NCBI GenBank assembly: GCA_005800405.1
Contig: SYFN01000039.1
Span: 1 to 5,773, forward strand
Direction: 5' to 3'
DNA from: Burkholderiales bacterium
GTDB lineage: Bacteria; Pseudomonadota; Gammaproteobacteria; Burkholderiales; Burkholderiaceae_D
DNA length: 5,773 nt
Program-made: the position numbers and the translations under genes
In this document: one piece after another, positions 1 through 5,773 of the stretch
Numbering within the stretch: position 1 is the stretch's first letter
How the letters are laid out: the number at the start of each line of letters is the position of its first letter
The notes under the pieces: model-generated
Seen by the model: only the letters and a program-made list of their open reading frames with translations
Told to the model about the DNA's origin: nothing
The model's database searches: none

Positions 1-35
1 CACAGGCAAATAGGGTAATTGCTGCAAACCAAGTC

Positions 36-56
36 GGGCTCCTAAAAGCCCTTTTT
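36..56 (+). terminator. Possible rho-independent terminator, plus strand
   Basis: GGGCT at 36-40 pairs with AGCCC at 47-51 around a six-base loop, followed directly by TTTTT at 52-56. This is a short but well-formed stem plus U-tract. It would end transcription coming from the left, for example from an istB gene outside the window. The stem is only five pairs and the region also carries IS end repeats, so the hairpin could be incidental. Confidence 0.4.
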
Positions 57-65
57 AAGCAATCG

Positions 66-87
66 ACTGGCTCCCTTTTAATCCGCC
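66..87 (-). repeat. Inverted repeat, left copy (IS21-type end repeat)
   Basis: On the minus strand this contains GGCGGATTAAAAGGGA followed by GCCAGT. It matches 5511-5532 on the plus strand at 21 of 22 bases. The pair forms an inverted repeat bracketing the two-gene block. The copy beside istA ties the motif to an IS21-family terminus. Confidence 0.85.
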
Positions 88-105
88 ACACTGGTATCCA
101 ATTCG

Positions 106-117
106 CCGCCACTCACA
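106..117 (-). repeat. Candidate outermost terminal repeat of the left IS element
   Basis: Read on the minus strand this is TGTGAGTGGCGG, matching TGTGAACGGCGG at 5504-5515 in 10 of 12 positions. It begins with TG, as IS21-family ends usually do. It lies just before the run of eight A residues at 117-124. The exact edge is uncertain by a few bases because CA also occurs at 114-115. Confidence 0.45.
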
Positions 118-142
118 AAAAAAACTTCCGCTGATTTTCGCT

Positions 143-3100
143 TTAAGTCACCAGAACGAAGCCAGCGGTTCTTACCGTGGTTTCAATCCCGATGTTAGTC
201 TGGCCGAGCCCGATCAGATCAACCATGACATCATCCGTCGCATCGGCATCTTTCGCGCCAGTGCTGTAGATGTATAAATCACCAGCATACACAAATGCGG
301 AAGCTGTTTCTTTCGCTTGTGCTGCGGCTATTGTTATGAAGTCAGCAAGCGTTACATCGGTTTTCTTCATCACGCCATTGGTAGCGGACCAGCCGGTCGT
401 TGCCGTATATTGACTTGATGTGGTGACAATATTTTTCGTACCAGTCCCTTTTAATGAGTCTACGGCGGCGACCGTTACTCCAGCGTTGACTTCAAAATCC
501 CTGATGATGACGAACTTAGATGCTGACGGTTCGACAGCCTTGGAAACATCAAACTCGTCTTTCCCTTTTCCACCCGTGAAAGCGCCCACCCCCGAGCCGA
601 TCACAAATTTATCATCGTACTGACCACCGGTTGCATCAACGGTGACCTCGCCACCAATAAATTCGTTTCTAGCGACGTTCGCGCCTTTAAAACTTGTAAG
701 CTTGGTCGAGTTCCCAGCATTAACCCTGAAAATATCATCCGCAACGCTTGATTTGTTTGCGGAGGCAACTGTTAATGTCCTTAGATCAACGGAGGTATCA
801 GCGCTTGCCACAGTGACGGTAATGGTTCCAGATTTATTCGTGGATGCATCTCGCAGGTTGTATGCTTTTCCAGTGAGAAGGTTGCTATCAATGGCTTTGA
901 TTCCTGTCGTCGTTGTATCGTAGATGAGATTTTCAATACCTGAAATCATCACTACTTTGCCCGCAGCTGCGCCGAGTTCCATATCAGTTTTCAAGATGAG
1001 GGTGTCATTCCCCTCGCCACCGTCAATCGTGTAGGCACCACGATTTGAAGCGGTATCTTTGATCTCAATACTATCGTCACCAACACCAGTATTTACCACG
1101 AAATCTCTTGAAGCATTACTGATAGAAATAATGTCTTTACCGGTTCCAGATTTGAGCATTGATAGCTTATCGCTCGCCAAGTCCAAACTTACCGTGCCGA
1201 ACACTGTGCGTGCATCCACTTCGGAAGCAGTAATGACGTCCGATGCGCCCTTGATATCGCCACTTCCAGTGATGGTGAGCTTGTTTGCTCCACTTAGAGT
1301 AATCGTGCCGATCGCAGCGCCATTGATACCAGTGATGAGATCGAGATCGGTACTGGAATTCCCGTTACTTAATTCTATTTTTGTGAATGTTGACGCTTGG
1401 GCTGCGCCGCCACTTGTCCTGTCGACCGATGCGTCGATCGTGACTTTTCTTAGATTACCGAACTTTATGCTCGTCAAATCAACTGCCGCACTCGTACGGG
1501 TATCGTCATCCAGTTTGAGAAAAACGGTATTGGTTTTTGCCGTGGATTTTGGCGCTAATATTTCAGTCGCTGCGGACTGATTTTTTGAAACAACAATAGT
1601 TTGACCAGAGGACACAGTCAGCTTTTTCCCTTTGTTGTCCACCGCAAGTTCGACAGAGTCAAGTGCGGCTGTTGAGAGATCGATATCACCTTCTTTGGTC
1701 GTAAGCTTAATGCTTAGCGCTCCTTCATTACCCTTGGTAATTGTAGTCAGCTTCGATGACTTGGAAGGGTCAAGCGTCACTGTAATATCATTCATTCCGC
1801 TGGTGTTTAAAGTGCTGAGTACGCTGGTGGCATGTAATCCGCTGAGATCCAGTGTCAACTTATCACCATTACCTGAGGTATTCACAGTGACCAGTTTGGC
1901 CGCTGTTTCAGTGATCGTTGCAGTGCCTTTCGTGGCAATGGTGAGATCGGTAACGGCGGCAGTCTCAATAGTCACATCTTTGGTGGCGGTTAGCTTGACA
2001 TTTGTCGCCGCGGTCAATTTTCCCGCACTACTGATTATTTTGCCGTCGGTAGTGGTGATGTCGACGATGCTTGCCGCTGAAAGATCAGTAATGGTTACAT
2101 CTCCTCCCGCTTTAATCATGGCAGCTGCTGCTTTTGTAGAGGAAACGTCGACGGATTTGGCCGCAGTGATGTTGAGTAATCCATCCGCCGTCGCGGCGTC
2201 GTACTTCAAATGACCAGCAGCAATCACCGTCACCTCGGTAGCAGCAGCACCCAGCTTTAGGCTTGCTGGTGTTCCTATGGTGCCTATCGCTTTCAAATTG
2301 AACGTACCTGCGCTGGATGCGAGATCGCTGGTGACACTACTGAATTTATCGCTGAATTCGCGTGGGCCACCTTTATCACCCGTGATACTTACTCCATTCA
2401 CTGCCGTGATGGTGGCCAGATTGTCAAAAGTGATTTTCGCATCGCTTGCAATGTTATCTGCCACAAAATCTAAATCAGTTGACTTCGCTGCGCCTGCAGC
2501 ACCTCGGGACGTGGCAGCATTTAATTTGACGTTGATCGTTTCAATGCCTTTGATCGTTGGCCTGAGCTTGACATCACCGTCGGTAGATAAATTGAACACG
2601 TCACTATCCGTGACGACGCTGTCAACGATAGTGTCCGCGTCTTCCAGCGTTGTTTTTGTCAAGTCGGCATTGGAGATAATTGCATTGAATGAATCTGATT
2701 TATCGGTACCAACGAGATTATCTTTGTTGATCGTCAGTGCTACGGTTGGCCCCGGAACCGTGGGCGGTGTTGTGCCACCAGCCATACCCGTGCCGCCCGA
2801 GGCACCTGTGCCGTCCGAGGCGTCGTCGTCTGTATAAACCACCGCTGACGAATCAATGTCCCCCAGTTTGGTGTCGTCAATCCCGACGGCCTTGCGCGAA
2901 AGCTTTTGAGCACCCAATGTCGCGCCAACCTTGGGAGCAAATGTCGCAGTCAGGTCGCCATCCAAAAATCGAACCGAGGTCGACCCGGCTGCTGAGTCCA
3001 ATTGGAACTTGATGGTTTGAGTACTCGATTTAAGGGTGATGATGCGACCCAAGGCGCTGGCCGTAAATTCTGAGGCCAGATCTTCCACATTGATAATGTC

Positions 3101-3214
3101 GCCCGCTTTCATCCTGCCAACGATGGTGACGCTGGTTGCGCCGAAAGCGATATTGAAAATATCCGTTCCTGAGGTTTCCTTCAGGGTCTTGCGACCCCAT
3201 GTCACTATCGGCAT
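143..3214 (-). CDS. RTX/S-layer-like protein, putative type I secretion substrate
   Basis: This encodes 1023 residues, probably a secreted surface-layer or adhesin protein. The start at 3214 (MPIVTWGRKT...) is chosen because AAGGAG lies seven bases upstream. The longer frame to 3319 adds 35 Arg-rich residues from a TTG codon with no ribosome site. There is no N-terminal signal peptide and no cysteine. Residues 1 to about 110 form an N-terminal module (FLDGDLTATF at 83-92). Residues 133-160 are a Gly/Thr/Pro linker. LVGTDKSDSFNA (167-178) and GIETINV (223-229) follow the S-layer pattern seen in RsaA-like and proteobacterial S-layer proteins. The body, to about 680, is Thr/Ser/Ala-rich and probably beta-helical. 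Degenerate RTX motifs lie at 689-896, the best being GGEGNDTLIL (732-741). The tail has IIRDFEVN (903-910), GDLYIYS (978-984) and hydrophobic AGFVLVT at the very end, as in type I substrates. It appears complete. Sampled lines are about 43-45% GC, lower than the neighbouring gene. The family call is firm in style, but whether it is an S-layer or an adhesin is open. Confidence 0.85.
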   Translation of the reverse strand: MPIVTWGRKTLKETSGTDIFNIAFGATSVTIVGRMKAGDIINVEDLASEFTASALGRIITLKSSTQTIKFQLDSAAGSTSVRFLDGDLTATFAPKVGATLGAQKLSRKAVGIDDTKLGDIDSSAVVYTDDDASDGTGASGGTGMAGGTTPPTVPGPTVALTINKDNLVGTDKSDSFNAIISNADLTKTTLEDADTIVDSVVTDSDVFNLSTDGDVKLRPTIKGIETINVKLNAATSRGAAGAAKSTDLDFVADNIASDAKITFDNLATITAVNGVSITGDKGGPREFSDKFSSVTSDLASSAGTFNLKAIGTIGTPASLKLGAAATEVTVIAAGHLKYDAATADGLLNITAAKSVDVSSTKAAAAMIKAGGDVTITDLSAASIVDITTTDGKIISSAGKLTAATNVKLTATKDVTIETAAVTDLTIATKGTATITETAAKLVTVNTSGNGDKLTLDLSGLHATSVLSTLNTSGMNDITVTLDPSKSSKLTTITKGNEGALSIKLTTKEGDIDLSTAALDSVELAVDNKGKKLTVSSGQTIVVSKNQSAATEILAPKSTAKTNTVFLKLDDDTRTSAAVDLTSIKFGNLRKVTIDASVDRTSGGAAQASTFTKIELSNGNSSTDLDLITGINGAAIGTITLSGANKLTITGSGDIKGASDVITASEVDARTVFGTVSLDLASDKLSMLKSGTGKDIISISNASRDFVVNTGVGDDSIEIKDTASNRGAYTIDGGEGNDTLILKTDMELGAAAGKVVMISGIENLIYDTTTTGIKAIDSNLLTGKAYNLRDASTNKSGTITVTVASADTSVDLRTLTVASANKSSVADDIFRVNAGNSTKLTSFKGANVARNEFIGGEVTVDATGGQYDDKFVIGSGVGAFTGGKGKDEFDVSKAVEPSASKFVIIRDFEVNAGVTVAAVDSLKGTGTKNIVTTSSQYTATTGWSATNGVMKKTDVTLADFITIAAAQAKETASAFVYAGDLYIYSTGAKDADATDDVMVDLIGLGQTNIGIETTVRTAGFVLVT
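527..1150 (-). other. Degenerate RTX calcium-binding repeat region within the S-layer-like protein
   Basis: This corresponds to residues 689-896. Motifs seen in order are SGTGKDIISI, NTGVGDDSIEI, DGGEGNDTLIL, TGGQYDDKFVIG and TGGKGKDEFDV. They approximate the GGxGxDxUx nonapeptide that binds calcium in beta-rolls. They are spread out rather than tandem, with long beta-rich inserts, especially between about 742 and 861. That resembles S-layer proteins such as Caulobacter RsaA more than classic haemolysins. Calcium binding is inferred from the motif family. Confidence 0.75.
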
Positions 3215-3762
3215 TGATAAGCTCCTTGCATAAAAGGTGGTGCGTAAGACTCGTCTCGTGGGCCTGCTTGCGGCGTTGGTTGCCCCGGCAGGACGCGCAC
3301 TGGCTTGCCAGTATTGCAACGCGGGCGTCCGAAGTTCTGCCGAATCTCCCGCTTCCCCTTTGAATCGACCTGACGCGCCAGGTTCTTAGTCCATCATGAA
3401 TAATTCTGTTTTCAAGCCCAAAACAAACCGGCAGCAGCAGTCCTTTGGTGTAAATACCCACTTACTGTCTTTGACAGGGGATATCTCACAGCGCACAAAA
3501 TCGGTAGCATCCTGATCCGCAGACACCGGCTGCAGCCAGCGCCGCGCGGTACTGCGCCGAGCGCGCCGTCGAGCCCGCGTTTCAACCGAGGGCGGCCGAG
3601 TCGAGGTTCTATCAACCGCTCGAACTTTAACAATGATATGAATAATAACTTTTGTGCCGAACTCGCATCGCAAGCTCGTACCGTATTCTCGTCTTGCCTA
3701 TGCGATCGCACCCCACTTCAGGCTCGTACAGCGTATGCAGCGTGTCTCAGTCCTTGGGTGGC
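3215..3762 (-). other. Long spacer between glycosyltransferase and S-layer-like gene; probable promoter and leader region
   Basis: About 550 bases with no supportable gene. The short frames here lack ribosome sites, overlap one another and resemble no family I know. Composition is uneven: 3541-3600 is about 78% GC and carries three copies of GCGCCG (3539-3544, 3554-3559, 3563-3568), while about 3390-3430 and 3625-3655 are AT-rich. Small symmetric elements are CTGTC/GACAG with a three-base loop (3465-3477), GGCTGCAGCC (3528-3537) and TGCGATCGCA (3701-3710). None is followed by a U-tract on the minus strand, so I see no terminator for the glycosyltransferase gene. I also see no clear consensus promoter. 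The length suggests separate transcription of the S-layer-like gene with a long 5' leader, or decayed sequence. Confidence 0.5.
3222..3227 (-). promoter_or_regulatory. Shine-Dalgarno site of the S-layer-like gene
   Basis: AAGGAG on the minus strand, seven bases before the ATG at 3214. It is near-consensus and decides the start, ruling against the longer TTG frame from 3319. A strong site fits a highly expressed surface protein. Confidence 0.85.
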
Positions 3763-5418
3763 TCAGGATGAGCTCACCGCAAGTACATTCAGTTTCACCA
3801 ACCAAGCCAGGCTACGCAGCACGAAGGCTTGGCGATCTCGCTCTATCGTTGCCACGAGGTCTGCCGCAGATCGTTGCCGGCTGGCGGCCACCTCCAGCAC
3901 GGAGCGAATCTCTGCTTCCGTAGGCAGCACCAGCTTCGCGAAATCCACCATCAACAGCTTGCGGTACGTATCCACGCGCGCCATGGCCTCATTGACAGAG
4001 GCATCGATCATCACCATCGCGGTCTGGGGCGTGAGCACTTGCGTGGGATAGCTGGCGAAGGCATGCAGAGGATCCATTCTTGCGGGCCAGGGGAATGCCA
4101 GTGAGGCCAGGTTTGGGGATTGGTCCAGGCGGGCTGCATTTAGCTGCGACCATAACGCTTCGTACTGGGGAATGATCGTCGCCCAGTCGTACGCCTGTTG
4201 CGCCCGCTGGCGTCCGGCATCACCCATCTGCCGGCGCAACTCGGCCGAGTAAAATAATTTTGTGAAGGCCGCTGCGGCCGCGCGCACGTCGACTGCGACC
4301 AGTGAACAACTGTATCCGCAATACATATCGTAGGTATCGATTTCCAGTGCATGCCGAAGCGCGAGATCGCCGCCCAGTCCGGCTTGCGGCATCAGCGTCG
4401 GAATACGGAAGCCATCCACCCCGTCGCGCACGGTGTCCTTGTAACCGTCCCAATCCGACACCACAACCGGCAGCCCGGTCGCCATCGCCTCAATGGGGGT
4501 AATACCGAAGGTCTCTTGAATATTGTCCGAGAGGGAGCAGAACACATCAGCACTCGCCCAGGCCGTGAGGCGGTCATCTTCTCTGCGCCCATCAAGCGTG
4601 ACGACTTTGACGCTGGGGCAGGCGCTGTTCGCGGCTTCGGTAAATGCCTTCGCAATCGGCTCATTCGCATGCCAGCCGCATTCAATCAGGATGACCGTTT
4701 TGGCGGAGGCCCGAGCGGCCGCTTCAAGCGCCTGGTACATCGCCAGTGGGTGCGCTTTGGCGTGGAATGACAGCCTTCCCATAAAGAGCACAACGAGTGC
4801 GTGCTCATCTGCACTAATTGCAGCGCGCGCGGCGATTTTTTGCGCTTGGGTGAAAGCGAAATCTTGGGTATGTATGCCCAGAGGGATCACCGGCAGCTGA
4901 GGTAACACGACCTGGGTGATACCAAGACGATCTTTGAGATAGTCCACCTGTGCTTGCACAAGCCGGAGCACATTGTCTTTGACAGCCGATGAAGTGCAAA
5001 TCACCGCATCCCAAGGCTGAACCGGCGAAGTCACGAGGGTGGCGAGGGCATCCATCGCTGTCGCCGAGGAAGTCGTGTGCGTAATCCCGCACAGGCTCCA
5101 TGCGCCATGACCATAGGCGGCTCGATGAAGCGCGTGCTCGCCGATTCCAGGGCCCGGGAAGTACACCATGCCTGCACCAGCCAGTCCGCCCAGCGTCGTT
5201 TTATCGACCACCCTGACGGGCTCTTTGCGACCCAGCGCCTGCGCCGTGTTGGCGAAATGCTGCGCATGATCTCGATGCTGCACCTGCACCCAGAGCTCTT
5301 GCGCTTTGCTGTGCCTGAGAAAACCACGCAGGAAAGATTCACCCGCCGCATTACGACCCATCAGTTTGGGGCCAGAGGTCGTGTAGGCTTCGGGATGGAA
5401 GTAGATGGCAGGGACCAT
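3763..5418 (-). CDS. GT-B fold glycosyltransferase, GT4-like (glycosyl transferases group 1)
   Basis: This encodes 551 residues and is predicted to transfer a sugar from a nucleotide-sugar donor in the cytoplasm. The N-terminal half has AIYFHPEAYTTSGPKLMGRN (4-23), typical of a GT-B acceptor domain start, and ITHTTSS (112-118). The donor domain begins near 205: LVVLFMGRLSFHAK (208-221), then VILIECGW (242-249). The E-x7-E signature is E302 to E310 in ETFGITPIE, followed by GLPVVVSDWDGYKDTV (315-330) and DGVDGFRIPT (332-341). Residues from about 430 to 551 form a C-terminal extension beyond the usual GT4 core, starting near FPWPARMDPLHAF (442-454). It ends in a helix-rich tail with no assigned function. 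The ATG at 5418 is taken because the conserved N-terminus follows at once. There is no clear ribosome site, and a six-codon ORF overlaps this start. No membrane segment is evident. Donor, acceptor and pathway are unknown. Its neighbour suggests a role in surface glycosylation, which is inference. Confidence 0.88.
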   Translation of the reverse strand: MVPAIYFHPEAYTTSGPKLMGRNAAGESFLRGFLRHSKAQELWVQVQHRDHAQHFANTAQALGRKEPVRVVDKTTLGGLAGAGMVYFPGPGIGEHALHRAAYGHGAWSLCGITHTTSSATAMDALATLVTSPVQPWDAVICTSSAVKDNVLRLVQAQVDYLKDRLGITQVVLPQLPVIPLGIHTQDFAFTQAQKIAARAAISADEHALVVLFMGRLSFHAKAHPLAMYQALEAAARASAKTVILIECGWHANEPIAKAFTEAANSACPSVKVVTLDGRREDDRLTAWASADVFCSLSDNIQETFGITPIEAMATGLPVVVSDWDGYKDTVRDGVDGFRIPTLMPQAGLGGDLALRHALEIDTYDMYCGYSCSLVAVDVRAAAAAFTKLFYSAELRRQMGDAGRQRAQQAYDWATIIPQYEALWSQLNAARLDQSPNLASLAFPWPARMDPLHAFASYPTQVLTPQTAMVMIDASVNEAMARVDTYRKLLMVDFAKLVLPTEAEIRSVLEVAASRQRSAADLVATIERDRQAFVLRSLAWLVKLNVLAVSSS

Positions 5419-5438
5419 TAATTATTTTTTGCTTTCAT
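5418..5438 (-). other. Six-codon mini-ORF overlapping the glycosyltransferase start
   Basis: On the minus strand ATG at 5436-5438 opens a frame reading MKAKNN, ending in TAA whose last A is the first base of the glycosyltransferase ATG (TAATG arrangement). This layout is known to permit translational coupling. The mini-ORF has only a weak purine stretch (GAAG) upstream, and the glycosyltransferase gene itself lacks a good ribosome site. In AT-rich sequence this could be chance. Confidence 0.25.
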
Positions 5439-5503
5439 GCTTCGGGCTTTAGGAACCATCCGAGAGGGGAGGGCGCAGAGTTTCTTCAAGGATGATAGCA
5501 AAC

Positions 5504-5515
5504 TGTGAACGGCGG
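5504..5515 (+). repeat. Candidate outermost terminal repeat of the right IS element
   Basis: TGTGAACGGCGG matches in inverted orientation the TGTGAGTGGCGG at 106-117 in 10 of 12 bases. It begins with TG, as IS21-family termini usually do. The precise tip is uncertain. Confidence 0.45.
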
Positions 5516-5532
5516 ATTAAAAGGGAACCAGT
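5511..5532 (+). repeat. Inverted repeat, right copy (IS21-type end repeat)
   Basis: GGCGGATTAAAAGGGA followed by ACCAGT matches the minus strand at 66-87 with a single mismatch over 22 bases. It lies upstream of istA in the position of an IS21 left-end repeat, probably a transposase-binding site. Confidence 0.85.
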
Positions 5533-5591
5533 TAGCGGCGGCGTAACCGGGTACCGGTCCCAAGCCTATCCTGAGATCTTAGATTGGATTC

Positions 5592-5598
5592 GGAGAGG
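5592..5598 (+). promoter_or_regulatory. Shine-Dalgarno site of istA
   Basis: GGAGAGG ends eight bases before the ATG at 5607. A second purine run, GAGAGG, abuts the ATG but is too close to serve well. The first site supports the chosen start. Confidence 0.65.
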
Positions 5599-5606
5599 CA
5601 GAGAGG

Positions 5607-5773
5607 ATGTACACAGGCGTGGACCTATACGCTAAAGTCAGGCGTGCAGTCATGGTCGATGCCATGAGCGAACGCGCCGCAGCAAAGAATTTCGGCATCA
5701 GCCGCAAGACCGTCAACAAGATGGTCAATCACACGGTACCGCCGGGCTACCAGCGTAAAGACCGACCGGTAGC
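5607..5773 (+). CDS. istA: IS21-family transposase IstA, N-terminal fragment (runs off the window)
   Basis: The first 55 codons, open to the window edge, begin MYTGVDLYAKVRRAVMVD. Residues about 20-41 (MSERAAAKNFGISRKTVNKM and on) form a helix-turn-helix of the type that opens IS21 transposases. It is followed by a basic Pro-containing stretch, VPPGYQRKDRP (44-54). IstA is the DDE transposase that binds the element's terminal repeats and works with the AAA+ protein IstB. The catalytic DDE core would lie downstream, outside the window. The start is supported by GGAGAGG at 5592-5598. This part has no frameshift or stop, but whether the element is intact cannot be told here. Confidence 0.88.
   Translation, partial: MYTGVDLYAKVRRAVMVDAMSERAAAKNFGISRKTVNKMVNHTVPPGYQRKDRPV

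Larger units (their letters stand above)
1..117 (+). mobile_element. Right terminal region of an IS21-family element (partial, body off the left edge)
   Basis: This stretch holds nested copies of an end repeat. One is at 66-87, matching in inverted orientation the end upstream of istA at 5511-5532. A degenerate copy lies at about 91-110, and a weaker AT-rich relative at about 47-64. IS21-family ends are known to carry several such internal repeats. The outermost bases 106-117 read TGTGAGTGGCGG on the minus strand, close to TGTGAACGGCGG at 5504-5515, so I place the element edge near 117. The orientation implies istA and istB lie to the left, reading rightward. The assignment rests on end similarity only, since no transposase sequence is visible on this side. 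Alternatives are a solo IS end or a deletion remnant. Confidence 0.5.
5504..5773 (+). mobile_element. IS21-family element, left end and start of istA (partial)
   Basis: The end begins near TGTGAACGGCGG at 5504-5515. The conserved GGCGGATTAAAAGGGA (5511-5526) follows, and then a degenerate second repeat at about 5535-5556 (GCGGCGGCGTAACCGGGTAC region). The istA coding region starts 103 bases inside this edge. An alternative edge is the TGATAG at 5493. The rest of istA, istB and the right end lie beyond the window. The element is oriented like the fragment at the left edge of the window. Confidence 0.8.

Noticed and set aside
3..134. Open plus-strand frame at the left edge, possible istB tail
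   Set aside because: It runs straight through the terminal repeats and the hairpin, and the residues do not resemble an IstB C-terminus. It is probably open by chance.
117..142. Rho-independent terminator after the S-layer-like gene
   Set aside because: There is a run of eight T residues on the sense strand, but I could find no stem longer than about four pairs before it.
420..2837. Several plus-strand ORFs opposite the S-layer-like gene
   Set aside because: Hydrophobic, Val/Ser/Leu-rich antisense shadows of a Thr/Asp/Ala-rich gene, with no domains and no independent start signals.
143..3319. Longer version of the S-layer-like gene starting at 3319
   Set aside because: The extra 35 residues start at a TTG, have no ribosome site and are Arg-rich unlike the rest. 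AAGGAG sits correctly before the ATG at 3214.
3398..3427. Possible minus-strand promoter TTGTTT / TTATTC for the S-layer-like gene
   Set aside because: The spacing is 18 bases and both boxes match the consensus poorly. AT-rich sequence gives such matches by chance.
3030..3461. 143-codon minus-strand ORF overlapping the 5' end of the S-layer-like gene
   Set aside because: It runs out of frame through the well-supported coding start, and its residues have no coherent domain pattern.
3465..3477. CTGTC/GACAG hairpin as a terminator or operator
   Set aside because: A five-pair stem with a three-base loop and no U-tract on the minus strand, in one copy only.
3386..3673. 95-codon minus-strand ORF in the spacer
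   Set aside because: It has no ribosome site and Arg-rich composition from GC-rich DNA, and it overlaps two other minus-strand frames of similar length. No family is recognised.
3701..3710. TGCGATCGCA as a cyanobacterial HIP1-type signature
   Set aside because: Only one GCGATCGC octamer was noticed in the window, and nothing else points to a cyanobacterium.

Overview
The window looks like a Gram-negative proteobacterial accessory segment. A betaproteobacterium is my best guess. That rests on the style of the RTX/S-layer-like protein, the IS21-type ends and the mixed GC content. The assignment is inference, because no marker gene is present.

Layout, left to right. (1) Bases 1 to about 117 look like the right-hand terminal region of an IS21-family element whose genes lie off the left edge. 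It has nested end repeats and a small plus-strand terminator-like hairpin. (2) Bases 143-3214, minus strand, encode a 1023-residue, cysteine-free, Thr/Ser/Ala/Asp-rich protein. It has an N-terminal module, a Gly/Thr/Pro linker, a long beta-rich S-layer-like body, degenerate RTX calcium-binding motifs and a C-terminus typical of type I secretion substrates. (3) Bases 3215-3762 are a roughly 550-base spacer without a convincing gene, which probably carries the promoter and leader of the S-layer-like gene. (4) Bases 3763-5418, minus strand, encode a 551-residue GT-B glycosyltransferase of the GT4 type with an unassigned C-terminal extension. (5) Bases 5419 to about 5503 are its short upstream region, with a six-codon mini-ORF whose stop overlaps the glycosyltransferase start. 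(6) From about 5504 to the right edge lies the left end of an IS21-family element and the first 55 codons of its transposase gene istA, plus strand.

How the parts may work together (inference): the large protein is a candidate secreted, calcium-dependent surface-layer or adhesin protein, and the adjacent glycosyltransferase could decorate it or the surface polysaccharide that anchors it. No type I secretion genes are in the window. The two-gene block sits between two IS21-type ends in the same orientation, as in a composite transposon or an IS-built accessory island. In sampled lines the S-layer-like gene is about 43-45% GC and the glycosyltransferase gene about 55-65%, so the two may differ in origin or in codon constraints.
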